Shown: positions 53,201 through 62,374 of the stretch, in pieces
Numbering within the stretch: position 1 is the first letter of the stretch
How the letters are laid out: each line of letters begins with the position of its first letter
Assembly: GCF_954871325.1 (NCBI RefSeq)
Contig: NC_088777.1
Location: 32,527,366-32,591,365, forward strand
Direction: 5' to 3'
Source: Gordionus sp. m RMFG-2023
Taxonomy: Eukaryota; Nematomorpha; Gordioida; Chordodea; Parachordodidae
DNA length: 64,000 nt
Translations under genes and position numbers: made by a program
The notes under the pieces: model-generated
Told to the model about the DNA's origin: nothing
Databases searched by the model: none
What the model saw: only the letters and a program-made list of their open reading frames with translations

Positions 53201-54374
53201 AAATTTTTTTTTACTTTTAACATCACCGGACCAATCACAGAGCAATTCAGAATTCGTGATAACTTCATTATTGCATTCATCGTTCATAAAAGCACTATAT
53301 TTGTGAATATTAGATTGGGACACATTAGTGTGATGTGAATGTTTGCTAATGTTGAGCCTAGCTATTTTAGCAGCATTTCTTTGCAACTTGAAAGGTTCGG
53401 TACTTTATATAGTTTAGAATGATTAAATTTTTAAAATATAAATATCTTTGTGCAAAAAGAGAAATTTAACAATTAAATTTATGTAAAGGTGTGTCTTAAA
53501 TTAGGTCACATTTCCTATTTTCACTCCTGAGTTAGATATCTCTAGAAATAAAAATATAAGAGTTATGAGACTAATAGTTTGTATTAGGTATGGACTTTTC
53601 TGAATCTGACCTATTGTTTAAATTTTGATTTTTAAACCACGGTAGTGTAACAATCATTTTCTGGGCCTGATTGTCTGTAATATATTAATGAAAATATTTA
53701 TTCATGGTAATGCATTTGTGATAAATAAACTTTTAACAAAGAAAGGTTACATGGTAATGATGTAATATGTCTTATATAGTAAACAATAATCAAAACTTAT
53801 TTTTAAAAAAGAAAGTAAAAATAAAAAAGTTATAACCGATTTAATTTGATCCTTCTGGTGTGTGTTCCTTGATTTTGAGGCGTAGCAAATGTATTGGTTA
53901 AACGCCTGAGAGCTAATTTGATAGGTTTTGTATCTATGAATGAAAATATCTGATGGAATGAATGGGCATTAAAAAATTTAATTTCAAGTAATAAAATTGA
54001 AAATTAAATCATTTTATTTTATTTCCTTAAATCATTGATTTTTTTGCAATTTATATTCCATTCATAAATTATATTATTGTATAGTCCTAATAATAAAATA
54101 TTTCAATTACTCACTAATCGATTTAGAGCTAATGACTCTTTTGTGAAAATAGCTTTCAGTTGAAAAATTGCTATTTCCACATATACTATTCATATCATTA
54201 GTGCTAATAATTTTTATAGAATTATGTTTGATAGATCCATTTTCAGGATCAATATAATCGTTATTAAATGATTTCCTAAGTGGTTTAAGGCCCATGATAT
54301 ATGCAGCCACTTTCTCCCCAGGCAGCGATATGTAATTGGAAAGTGGAGGTAGTGCACCACATAAAGGCGGAGGT
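41077..54374 (-). CDS. SGF29: SGF29-like SAGA/ATAC subunit (tandem Tudor), 5'-incomplete
   Basis: SGF29 reads H3K4 methylation in the nucleus and brings the GCN5-containing SAGA and ATAC complexes to promoters. Minus-strand exons: 54374-54111, 53402-53215, 43862-43751, 43592-43347, 42977-42932, 41256-41077, all GT-AG with matching phases. The first carries PPPLCGALPPL and LPGEKVAAY (human PPPLCGAIP, RPGDKVAAR). The last carries YPQTTCFYKALIH, VIFDD and PDGYSPPL, keeping the cage residues of human Y238, Y245 and F264. Between them, ENVWILAKV and YEIIDVDES match DEQWILAEV and YEVDDIDEE. Compared with human, about 170 residues are inserted before ENVWILA and about 50 before YEIIDVD. The segment equal to human RRRVIPLP..KEQ (about 25 residues) was not found, and upstream exons are missing (the first exon starts in phase 2). 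The gene is convergent with RPRD2. Confidence 0.82.
41402..42905 (+). mobile_element. hAT remnant inside the SGF29-like gene
   Basis: Ends resemble each other inverted (AACAAGTACTTTTAAAA near 41450 and, reversed, TTTTAACAAGTACTAG near 42900). The plus strand shows hAT pieces: CYGHTLNLVAK near 42315-42350 and VPISSVPV near 42595 with FVQSWNAYLW-region codons after. Stops are frequent. It fills the interval between the last two recognised exons, so the missing RRRVIPLP-type exon may have been displaced or lost in this interval. Confidence 0.55.
42932..42977 (-). CDS. SGF29: SGF29-like micro-exon
   Basis: 46 bases between TTTCAG| and |GTAAAA, phase 2 in and phase 0 out. It reads ADPVNHPKAFYAPGT after a junction Glu. 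It is far more GC-rich than its surroundings. It fits the loop after YEIIDVDES, where several SGF29 homologues have a D-P...KAFY or Q-x-Y stretch. Short, so less certain than the other exons. Confidence 0.55.
43347..43592 (-). CDS. SGF29: SGF29-like exon (first Tudor strands)
   Basis: 246 bases, phase 2 in and out. It reads TQLEDENVWILAKV, then a basic 50-residue insert (including SLKITKSGHCKIKKNSAGAL) and MYEIIDVDESR. The acidic pair before ENVW stands where human D194/D196 hold the H3 N-terminus. The insert replaces about nine residues of the human protein. Confidence 0.85.
43751..43862 (-). CDS. SGF29: SGF29-like exon in the inserted loop
   Basis: 112 bases, phase 1 in and phase 2 out, joining exactly to its neighbours. 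It reads HKPKIFYASTPLKHKFQRSV and then GENDADATMESKNK. It has no counterpart in human SGF29. It is assigned from phase, position and base composition only. Confidence 0.6.
43863..44347. other. Start of the 9.4-kb SGF29-like intron
   Basis: AT-rich, with nothing recognisable before the MITE at 44348. Confidence 0.5.
44348..44747. mobile_element. hAT MITE with TAGGGATGCACCGATA tips, 400 bp
   Basis: The left tip TAGGGATGCACCGATA and the right tip (reversed) TGGGGTGTACCGATACC are inverted. Paired ATATCGGCTATCAGCCGATA-type arms lie inside. The flanks AATATTTT and AATATATA match 6 of 8. No coding sequence. Confidence 0.78.
45170..46845. mobile_element. TIR element with TTTCGCGATAAAAG subterminal arrays
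   Basis: Ends AAATTCAGCTAAACTTTTAT (left) and, reversed, CAATTCAGCGAAACTTATCG (right) are inverted. Behind each tip lies an array of variants of TTTCGCGATAAAAGTTTCGC: 45180-45300 on one strand and 46575-46850 on the other. The centre is AT-rich with a C run at 45539-45552. No transposase was recognised, and small open frames in the arrays are by-products of the repeats. Superfamily unknown. Confidence 0.65.
47470..48362. other. Inner part of the 5-kb element; no gene recognised
   Basis: It contains AATGCAATAAAAGGTGTTT and the phrase CCTGGTAACCCCTAGATGGCGC. I see no protein I recognise in either direction. Confidence 0.4.
48371..48625. mobile_element. hAT-like MITE, TAGAGATCTGCA family, copy 4
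   Basis: Tips TAGTGATCTGTATCGGGC and, reversed, TAGAGATCTTCAAATCATGG. The flanks ATTCCAG and ATTCCTG match 6 of 7, close to an 8-bp duplication. GC-rich GGCCCGG/CCCGGGCC arms as in the other copies. Confidence 0.8.
48912..50081. mobile_element. hAT-like element with CAGGGTTGTGCATTTGACC tips
   Basis: The left CAGGGTTGTGCATTTGACCG and the right (reversed) CAGGGTTGGCAAGGTCGG are inverted. GGTCAAATATT and TTGACCG motifs are repeated inside, and the flanks TGATTTTC and TGATTTTA match 7 of 8. The interior has no clear transposase. Confidence 0.8.
50391..51430 (+). mobile_element. hAT remnant with GGAGCGGGAACTAG tips
   Basis: The left CAGGAGCGGGAACTAGATCC and the right series of reversed GGAGCGGGAGTTAGCTCC motifs bound the plus-strand frame at 50938-51216. 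That frame reads DKFPDFKKYFIKYNTTPTSS and then APVERLFSIAKQVLGERRG, the C-terminal hAT dimerisation block. The N-terminal catalytic part is missing and there are stops upstream. The right border is approximate. Confidence 0.72.
51487..51650. repeat. 35-bp minisatellite, about 5 units
   Basis: Units of the form GATAAAAAGGCCTTTTAGCA + TTAAAATGTTCAAAG follow head to tail. They alternate between ...AAAGGCC... and ...AAAAGCC..., and between a terminal G and T, so the true repeat is a 70-bp dimer. Confidence 0.9.
52106..53214. other. Rest of the SGF29-like intron, with a GC-richer island
   Basis: Mostly AT-rich. At about 52630-52785 base composition rises and the plus strand stays open (TVSLVSDTLIISTAIDPFQN, then YVNRMRRPIFTPPPL). 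No family was recognised and no splice context was resolved. Confidence 0.35.
53215..53402 (-). CDS. SGF29: SGF29-like exon in the inserted loop (His/Asn-rich)
   Basis: 188 bases, phase 2 in and phase 1 out, donor AAAA|GTAAAA. It reads TEPFKLQRNAAKIARLNISK, then HSHHTNVSQSNIHKYSAF and ELLCDWSGDVK. It joins in frame to both neighbours. It has no human counterpart, so the assignment rests on phase and position. Confidence 0.6.
53403..54110. other. SGF29-like intron, no features
   Basis: AT-rich sequence with no recognisable repeat family or coding frame. Confidence 0.45.
54111..54374 (-). CDS. SGF29: SGF29-like exon with PPPLCGALP and PGEKVAAY
   Basis: 264 bases, starting after TATTTAG| with one base of a split codon, phase 2 out. 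It reads PPPLCGALPPLSNYISLPGE, KVAAYIMGLKPLRKS, and then a Ser/Asn-rich stretch (DPENGSIKHNSIKIISTNDM). The first 28 residues match human PPPLCGAIPASGDYVARPGD and KVAARVKAV. The rest begins the large inserted loop. Confidence 0.87.
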
Positions 54375-54407
54375 CTAAATATTATAAAAATAAATTAAAC
54401 TTAAATA

Positions 54408-54590
54408 TAGTGTTGTCAGATCATCTAACTTTGGCCAATACAATATGGCTTAGCTAAGCTTTTAGCCTGGTGACTTTAATAAACCTTTAAGTTGAGCCTC
54501 AAATTACAGATTTATATCAATTTTTCAATATAAAAACTTCACTGCCATTTTGGAGTTGGCAAATTAGGTGATTTATTTAACAGCATTACT
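54408..54590. repeat. Small MITE-like repeat with TAGTGTTGTCAGATC tip
   Basis: The left TAGTGTTGTCAGATCATCTA and the right (reversed) TAAGTAATGCTGTTAAATAA are loosely inverted, in the style of the 13001 family. No clean target duplication. Confidence 0.45.
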
Positions 54591-55589
54591 TAATTAAATT
54601 CAATTTTTTAAAAATAAATTTTACTTTATTTTAACATATTTGGCTGACTGTGAAATTTATAATTAAAATGATTATTTACTTAAATATTCTTTGTAAAGCT
54701 ATATACCCAATTCTTTGGTATTAGATTAGTGATAGATCACGTTATCCAAAGTGTTTATTAAATATTCATTTTATTATCTTTTCATATTATTCGCCATATT
54801 TTAAAAGGCAGAGGTTACGTGCCCCTGTTTAGGGGGTAAACCCCATTATGGGGGTTATGGGGTAAGTAGAAAAGTTTATTTGAGGTTACGTGCCTCAGTG
54901 AAAAATTAAAAAATACTATATGCTTTAAAATATATTGTTTTTTTTCAAGTTGTTTCTTTCAAATATAGAACAGATTTTTAAATCGAACCTTGTTTTAAAT
55001 TAAAAGATTATTTTTTTAAAACTAACCTTGTTTTATCATATACACGTCTTTTAAAAAACTAACATTGTTTCTCATAAATATGGTTTTTTTTTTTAAATAA
55101 ACAGTTCTTTTAATTCTAACATTGTTTTTTTAAAAATAATCTAATTTTTTGTAATATAACCTTGTTTTTTTTGATACATTTTTAAAAAAATTCTTAATTA
55201 TCAAAATAGACAGTTTTTTAAAAATAAAAATTGTTTTTCCTAAAGAACGACTGTTTTCAAAATTATTTTTTAAAACAAATATCATTACCTCCTAGTGTTC
55301 AGAATATATATAAAATAACATTATTGTGATATTTAAATTTTTTAATAGAACTATTTTATTTATCTCAATAAGGGCTAATTGCAAAAATACTTACTTTATT
55401 AAACCTTGCAATCCCCAATCATTTTTATTTTTGATGACATAAATCAAATTTTATAATATAATAAATTGTGACAAACATGAATAAGATTTATTAATAGATA
55501 ATTTATAAATATGTGCAAAAGCAAAATATATAATTAATTTATGCAAATATTATAATAAACAATATATACAAAACCATAAATAAGAGGGG

Positions 55590-55745
55590 GGGGGGGGTTG
55601 ACAATATTTTGGCATTGGAAATGGTACCAATTTGAGCCAGTTCCACTAAAGAACTATTATATAAATCATTAGTTTTCTCCATGCTTCCGTTGTAATATGT
55701 AAACAAGGAGACTAAATCGGCATCATCATTTTTAAGACATCTCAT
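55590..55745 (-). other. Open segment in the left arm, duplicated inverted in the right arm
   Basis: The minus strand reads MRCLKNDDADLVSLFTYYNG, then SMEKTNDLYNSSLVELAQIG and TISNAKI, before a C run. An 80-base piece recurs inverted at 56445-56525 with stops. Its position would suit a 5' exon of the SGF29-like gene, and the YY-x-x-LY pattern vaguely recalls the SGF29 N-terminal coiled coil. But lying in both arms of a transposon argues that it belongs to, or was captured by, the element. Confidence 0.35.
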
Positions 55746-56284
55746 GTCCTTAGATGTAGTTGTAAGGATATTTTCATTGACAATTATCAGTTATTATATT
55801 TTCTTTTGCATTAATTTTTGATAATTTTGCGAAAATTCAAATAGTTTATTCTAAATTAAGTTCTGAGTAAACCTTGGTTTATTTTCTGATAAAAAAAAAT
55901 ATAGTGTTTAAAAAAATTTAGGCTTGCTATATTTTGTCTGGATGCATGCAAAATTCGATTTGCTAAATTAAAACAAGGTAAATATAAAAAAAAATATGGC
56001 GTAAGGAATCGGATCTAACAGTTATAGGATCATCCAGAAAAAAAGGAAGAAAAAATAATAATCTCTGTAAAAAATATTAAGATAGAAGAAAGTACTATCT
56101 TTCATATAAATTTTTTTTATAACTTTCGATATTTAATATTAGAACAACCTAATTCTCAGAAGAAATTTATCAATTTCTTAATAACCAGCAAAATTAAATT
56201 AAGAATGTATTTTTTTTATTTACCTTCTTGTTTCTTGCAATAATTAAAAATATCTCAATTTATTTGACAAAATGTAATATCATT

Positions 56285-56435
56285 TAAAAATTTAAACCCG
56301 ACTCGGCCCGAAATTTTTTAAAAATGTTAGGCCCAACCCAGCATGAACCGAAATTATTTTTTTTAAATAGACCTGGCCCGACCCGAAATCCATACGAGAC
56401 GGGCCGGGCTCGACCGGGATTTGATCTCTAATGTA
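56285..56435. repeat. TAGAGATCTGCA-family MITE, truncated copy 5
   Basis: Starts within the AT centre (TTTAAACCCGACTCGGCCCG) and ends GGGATTTGATCTCTA, with the family's CGGGCCGGG arm inside. The left tip is missing. Confidence 0.7.
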
Positions 56436-57354
56436 TATTAGTCTTGTATCGCACGTTACAATGGAAGCATGGAGAAAACTAAATGATCTATATAATAGTA
56501 TTTTAGCGGAAGCATGGCTCTGCCAAAAATGCGACATAATTTTATAAAAGATGATTTATCAAAAATATGTGATATGTTTATACATTTCCGCTATCAAAAT
56601 ATTGTAAAAAACACCGAAAAAACTTATGGTTTTGTATATATTGTCGTTTATTGTAATATTTACATAAATTGATTATATATTTTACCCTTGTGCATATTTA
56701 CAAAATATATAATAATAAAGCATCGTTGTCACAATTTATTATATTATAAGAAAGGTGATTTTAAAAAATTGTGTATTTATAAAAAAAAACTATATCTAAA
56801 GAAAAAACAATCTTAGTTTTAAAAAAACGAGTATATTACAAAAAACAAGGTTAGAATTTAATAAAACAAGGATAGTTTTAAAAAAACAAGGATAGTTTAA
56901 AAAAACAATTTCAGAATTAATAAAACAAGGTTCGATTTTAAAAAACTATTTATTTTGAAAAAAAACAACTATATTAAAAAATTAATGTTTATTATCAAAG
57001 TTAGTGTTGTTATTTTTTAAAACACTAAAATATTAAAACAAGTATATAAAAATATGTAAAATTACTAAATAAAAATAAATATATATATTATAAGTATCGA
57101 AGGCTCTAAAAAGAGCTTAATTTAATAATGAATATGTACCTAAAAAACAAGTATAATTGTGTTTAAAAATTTCTAGTTGAAAGTTTTTGTTTAAGAAATA
57201 AGGATGCGCGAATTTCGTTTATGTTAAAAATTTTAAGTTTTTTTAAAAAATATGTAGACTGTGAAAAATTCCCGTTAGTTGATATGACTATTAGCTAAAA
57301 TATAAAGTTATTTAATTTTGAATATTTATTAATTTTTTATTTTCCCCACAAGTA

Positions 57355-58985
57355 AGAGGGTTTGAATTAATTGATGAAGAAAAGGAGGAGAGGCAGGTTG
57401 CGTCCCAGATAAGGGATTTCCCATTGTACCAGGGAGTGCAGGTTAAACTGTCGGGTCTGAGGCCGTTCTGTAATGAGAAGTTGGTTGGTTCAAGGATGTT
57501 GGGTATTTTAGCCTTATAAAGCGCGTTATGGATGATTTTATTAATTGCTTTATGGTGGAGATGGCGATCTTGGCTGCGGGTGCAGTTTAGGCCGTGTCTG
57601 GCGTTGAACAGGTAAGCTGCATTGGTGGCAAGTGTGTGACCGTGTCAGCGAACATCCAAGTCTATAACCTATAATAACTCTAGTTGGTCATTGGTTAAGA
57701 GATTATCTAAGGTTTGGCTTGGAAGAGCTTCGAGCCATTCATGCCCGCCGTATTTATCGTTGAATTGTAATAGTTGTATATCGCTAATATCGGTAGAGTT
57801 AAGACTAGACTATTTTATAATTTCTTTATTAGGGGTACGATGATAGATTCGTAGAGATTTCGGTTGGAAATGTATAACCGCTTGGGGAAAGTAGATTCCA
57901 TCTTTCAATTGCTGCTGCTAGAAGATCATCATTGGGAGTTATGAATGATGAGATCGCAGAATTGAGCGATAGGGGATTTGAGATAAATAGAGATAGGGAA
58001 AGTAGTTCTAAGGGGATCAAGTCGATACCACCTAGTTTAGCGGGTAATTTAATGAAAGGCTGAGAATCCTTTCTATAAAGGTCTTTAAGCGAATATTGTA
58101 TTGTGTGATAAATTTTAAGGTGAATGAGGAGGATGAGTGGAAGAGATGCGAGATTTTAGGAAGATATAAACACTTTTTTAATAAGTAAAAAAGCTGGTAC
58201 GATGGAATGTGGTTGATAAACTTTTCCAAGTTTTGCATCTCAGAAAAGGTATTATCGATTATTTTTTTGGATATATTATTATGTAATGGGGAGCCCAAGA
58301 GTTGGATCTCTTCTTTTTCGATAATAGTGTAACATTTAAATAAATCTAAGAGAATCTCAAGGTTGAGGAGGCATATTTCAGTTTTAGTTTTGTTTAATTC
58401 TAAACCAATTTTAGAGCATTCTCTTTCGAGGTGATTAAGGGCTTTGCTAATTTTATGTGGATTACCGCAAAGGGTGCCATCATCTAGGTACCATAGGTTA
58501 AAGTCTAGATCAAAATCAAATTTAAGATCTTTCATCATATTGTGGATAGCTAAGCAGAAAAGAATAGGGCCGAGGGGGTCGCCCTGTTGTACTCCCTCTT
58601 CGGAATATATAACGTTACCATTAAAAATGAGGGGAGTGCTATTGTTATAGCAGATGTCTACGAAGTGCGAGTATTGGGGGAAATTATCGTAAAAAGATTC
58701 GAGTACCGAGGAACGTGAAATTGTATTGAAGGCATTTTTAAAATCGATTTTGCATAAAACGGAGTTAAGCGGTGGATGTTGAAAGTAGATTCGTAGGCTG
58801 TAAGAGGCTATATCTACGCCTCCTTAAGTTCCGCATCCTAATTGGTATTTGCCAAGCAGGGAATGAGTATCGGATTTTTTTTGCAATAATTTTAGCTATC
58901 AGGCGTCTGAAAAATGAACCAATTGCAATTGGGCGGATGCCTCCATTAGGTGTTTCAAAAGCAATCAAGTTAGCGGCAAATATAA
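57355..58985 (-). mobile_element. Non-LTR (LINE-type) reverse transcriptase fragment
   Basis: Minus strand, N- to C-terminal: FETPNGGIRPIAIGSFFRRL (fingers), KIDFKNAFNTISRSS (palm), GVQQGDPLGPILFCLAIHNM, the catalytic NLWYLDDGTLCG, ECSKIGLELNKTKTE, then GIDLIPLELLSLSLFISNP and a C-terminal end GLRPDSLTCTPWYNGKSLIW-DATC. The clean frames are 58538-58032, 58020-57829 and 58968-58765, separated by one frameshift in the palm and several stops near the end. No 5' endonuclease is present. The RPD...WDAT tail has the spacing of a PD-(D/E)xK-like nuclease (inference). It is less AT-rich than its surroundings, suggesting a later arrival. Confidence 0.82.
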
Positions 58986-59029
58986 TTTAATGAGCTAATG
59001 TGGGAATATCTTTAGTAGTTATATTAATT

Positions 59030-59218
59030 TTTTAAAATGGCTAACTCAATATTTTAGCCAAAAAAATATTGTTTACCCTAGAAGATTTCGATAATATATG
59101 TCTATACTTTTGTTCCTTCTATGAGCAAAATCTTCAGGCTTGCGTAATATTTTTCTGGATAAAATATTGAATTAGCCGTTTTTAAAAATTGACTCAAAAC
59201 GAGCCATTTAACAACACT
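59030..59218. repeat. 5'-truncated copy of the 13001-type MITE
   Basis: AATGGCTAACTCAATATTTT through AAATCTTCAGGCTTGCGTAA to CGAGCCATTTAACAACACTA matches 13055-13223. The first tip is missing, and it directly follows the LINE fragment. Confidence 0.8.
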
Positions 59219-59660
59219 AATCACTTTAAAAAAAGAGGTTATATTACAAAAAACAAGGTTAGTTATTAAAAAACAATGTTAGAATTAAAAAAACAAAATT
59301 CAATTATAAAAAAACAAGATTGGATTACAAGAAACAAGGTTAGTTTTTTTTTAAAAATGCTAGAATTAAAAAAACAAGTTCGATTTTAAAAACTGTTTAT
59401 TTTGAAAAAATAACAACTATATTTTTAAAAACAATATAAGGTTTCGAGAAATGTTTGAAAAATATTATTATAAGGCATATCGTATTTTTTAATTTTTTTA
59501 TTGGAGCACGTAACCTCAAATAAACCTAACTTAGTCTATTTCTATTTAGCCTATAATGGGGGCACATAGTATAGAATATAATTTTTTATTTACACCAAAA
59601 CAGTGGCAGTAACCTAAAATATAATTTTCTATTTACCCCTAAACATGAGCACTAGCCTCT

Positions 59661-60084
59661 GCCAAGAATTTAATGGGGAAAAATCTTCAAAAGCCAGATT
59701 GGGCAAAAAAGTTTAATGAAAGACTGAAAAACTTAAATCAAACTTGCAACATGGCAGTTTATTTTCAGGTTAAATTTGGGTTTTATAAAAAATCATTTTC
59801 AAGCCAAGTATAACCTTTGTAAAATTTGATAATATTTTGTAAATGGTTTCAAAAGAAGGTAAAAAGTATAGCCTTTGTAAAATTTGATCATATTTTGTAA
59901 ATAGTTTTGAAAGAAAGTAAAAAATGTGGGAATATGTGATTTCTAAACAAATTTATATATTAATATATTAGATCATAGTAGTGTTGTTAATTAGTTGGTT
60001 ATGTAAAATCCAGACCCGGGGTTTGAGTCTAAAAATCGACTAAACCAGCTCTGAGCACGAACCCCGAGCAAAGACCCAGAGTCC
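59661..60084. repeat. Spacer with a 63-bp tandem duplication
   Basis: AAGTATAACCTTTGTAAAAT at about 59808 is repeated as AAGTATAGCCTTTGTAAAAT at about 59871. A TAGTGTTGTTAATTAG tip near 59985 starts another GC-rich repeat (CCCGGGGTTTGAG). No gene. Confidence 0.55.
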
Positions 60085-60320
60085 AGACCAGGGTTGCCAG
60101 GTCAGAATTTTTAAATTCCGGGAGAAATTTGGTATTTAGCGGGAGAAATATGGGCCCACAAAGTACCGGCCTTCGACCGGGTTTGTGCTTAATTATCCCC
60201 CTATTAATTCTTATAATTACTTTATATTAATATTAACAAAGTCGGTAAAGTTTTTATTTTCAAAATAGGTAATATTTTATACTTAGTTTTAATTTCTACT
60301 TACTTTTAGTAGTTATTTTC
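60085..60320. repeat. hAT-type tip CAGGGTTGCCAGGTC
   Basis: A terminus-like CAGGGTTGCCAGGTCAGAA begins near 60091, followed by CGGGAGAAAT repeats and a CCGGCCTTCGACCGGG palindrome. No partner end was found. Confidence 0.4.
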
Positions 60321-60561
60321 AGGGATGTGAACCCGGACCCTGAACTTTCGTATTTTGGCTGTACCCGAACCAGGACCCAGGGATGTGAACCCTTCTATAA
60401 AAAAAGGGTCCGGGTTCTGTAATAAATTTAAAAAGGACCCGGGTCCAGGGTTCGGGTTCAGGAACATAAAAATAATGACTCAAAATAAGACATTTTTTTC
60501 ATTCATTTTTTTATTTTTATTATACTTCAATATATACACCAAAATGAAATAATTTATATTT

Positions 60562-62366
60562 TAAATATTTTATTCAATCGAACAATCATGATATCTTCTA
60601 AAATATCTTCCTTCAGATTACCTCGTAAATTGGACAATATATATTTCAACGAAGAAAATCCTCGTTCTACGCTTACCTAAAATAGAGTCATTTTTATAAT
60701 ACATAAATTATTGTACTTGTGTCGCTGGCATAGCCATGACGATTCTAGACAAGGTATATAATTCTGGATATATAGAAGAATTTTCTTCCCAGAATTTTAA
60801 AATATTTCCATCTTTATTTATTCTCTTTACTTCGGAGAACTTTTCTAATAAAGATACAATAGGTATTTTTTGCTCCTTTCTATCTAATGATAATTTGATT
60901 TTTTTCTCTCTATCTAATAGTAAAATTTCCAGATCATCAATATTGCTTTCATTATCATTGTTCTCGCCACAATCAGTAGATATTGTAGTAGCCTCCAATA
61001 TATTATTAATAATAGAGTTTTGGGTATGCCATAAATCCTCAAGATGGTCTATAGCCATTTGTTTTTGCTCAATACTTAATAAAACTTGATATCGAGGGTC
61101 TAAATATATTGAAGCATATACAACACTATTTTGTAAATATTGTTGCTCTCTAATTTTCATATTTTCTAATATTTAATATGAAAAAAAATTTGTAAATCTT
61201 TCTAACTCTAATCGACATCTTATCCATATGCCATAAAAATCCGATAAACATAACTGTTATGCTTGCAATCTTATTGTAGTTATTTTTAAAGAAACCAACA
61301 CACTAGTAAGGTCTTTTATTTGATTCCAATCATCTTCCGACAAAATGACTTCACATGCTCCTATAATAAAATCATTACAGAAATCTTTCAAACTTATTAA
61401 TCGCTCTAGCATCATACAAATAGAGGACCAACGTGTTGGTGCAATCTAATATTGCCATTTGCCTTTTCATCGATTTTAATATTCTTACAATTGTGGGAGT
61501 TCTTAAATATTTTACAACATCCCTTGCTTTATCAATTATAGTTTTAAATTGATTATTTTTTAAGAAATCATTAATAGCCAATTGTAACGTATGGACTGCA
61601 CATCTGATACAGTATATTTTTGTGGAGAAATATTTTATTATTTTTTGTAAATCAATTTGACTTATTTCCTCATAATTATCATCATCATCATCTATATCAT
61701 CCATTTCTTCCAGTGAACATTCATTTAATAATTTGATTGATTTTACGAGATTAGCACCGTTGTCTGTAGTAATTGTATAAACGTTTCTAATAGGAATATT
61801 AAATTTATTTAATGTTTCTAGTATCATTCTTTTTATATTTTCAGAAGTTGAACTCCCCTTAATCTCCTTCATAGCTAAATTTCTTAATATTATATTATCT
61901 GCTTTTATATACTGTATATTTATTCCTAGAATATTTCTTCCTAATCTTTGGGCGGAATCAATTTTTAATGAAATTAATTTGTTTTTTGTTTCATTTATTA
62001 TTTTTGCTTGTATTTTTTTCGATTCATTAACCACTAAGTCCTTAATTTTAAAGCGATTAATTGATGTTCCAATTGCTTTACTAATAGGGTCAATAAATTT
62101 TTTTAAACCCGAATCCTCAATAATATTCAAAGGTCTTCCATTTACTGTAACAAGTTCAACTAAAGCATTCATAAATATCTCTTCACAAATTTGAATATGA
62201 ATGCTTTTTTTAAGCAAAATTTTTCAATATTTTTTTCATTCTTCTTTAAAATACTGACTGTAGGCTTTATAACAATGTCTTCTTCCAAAAATTTGGTTTT
62301 TCTATTTAAATATTCCTCAAAGATTATAAAATGATGTCTTTTTAAATGTCTTTCCAGGTTAGTATT
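60562..62366 (-). pseudogene. BED-hAT transposase of the outer element
   Basis: Parts in order: BED finger end NTNLERHLKRHH, TTDNGANLVKSIKLL (second acidic site), a poly-Asp stretch, CIRCAVHTLQLAINDFLKN (the C...H-T-LQL motif), LSEDDWNQIKDLTSVL, SVVYASIYLDPRYQVLL, and MPATQ joined by a 40-bp intron (60721-60682) to VSVERGFSSLKYILSNLRGN. The frame changes once near 62200-62215, once near 61375, and carries stops near 61180 and 61230. It is otherwise well preserved. Its BED coding joins across the inner hAT insertion with KGSNNTNLERH restored. Confidence 0.8.
60682..60721 (-). other. 40-bp intron in the hAT transposase
   Basis: On the minus strand ACACAA|GTACAATAAT...TATTTTAG|GTAAGCGTA. Removing it joins PATQ to VSVERGFSSL, the canonical hAT sequence, without changing frame. 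Confidence 0.75.
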
Positions 62367-62374
62367 GTGTGAAC

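Larger units (their letters stand above)
54808..59660. mobile_element. TIR element with long inverted arms and AAAACAAGGTTAG arrays, split by a LINE
   Basis: Tips GGCAGAGGTTACGTGCCCC (left) and, reversed, GGCAGAGGCTAGTGCTC (right) are inverted. Behind them are arrays of AAAACAAGGTTAG variants: 54950-55270 (minus), 56800-57010 and 59225-59460 (plus). The inverted similarity continues inward: 55400-55760 mirrors 56440-56760, including an ATGGTTTTGTATATATTG stretch and the ORF-like segment at 55600-55745. Without the LINE and MITE block (57010-59220) the element would be about 2.6 kb. Superfamily not recognised. Confidence 0.68.

Noticed and set aside
55590-55745. First exon of SGF29
   Set aside because: Tempting from position and a possible phase-2 junction, but the segment lies in both inverted arms of a transposon and its donor site (GTCAAC) is poor. 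Kept as an open question only.
60355-60552. Plus-strand frame with GPGF repeats
   Set aside because: Translation of the GGACCCGGGT-rich tip of the outer hAT.
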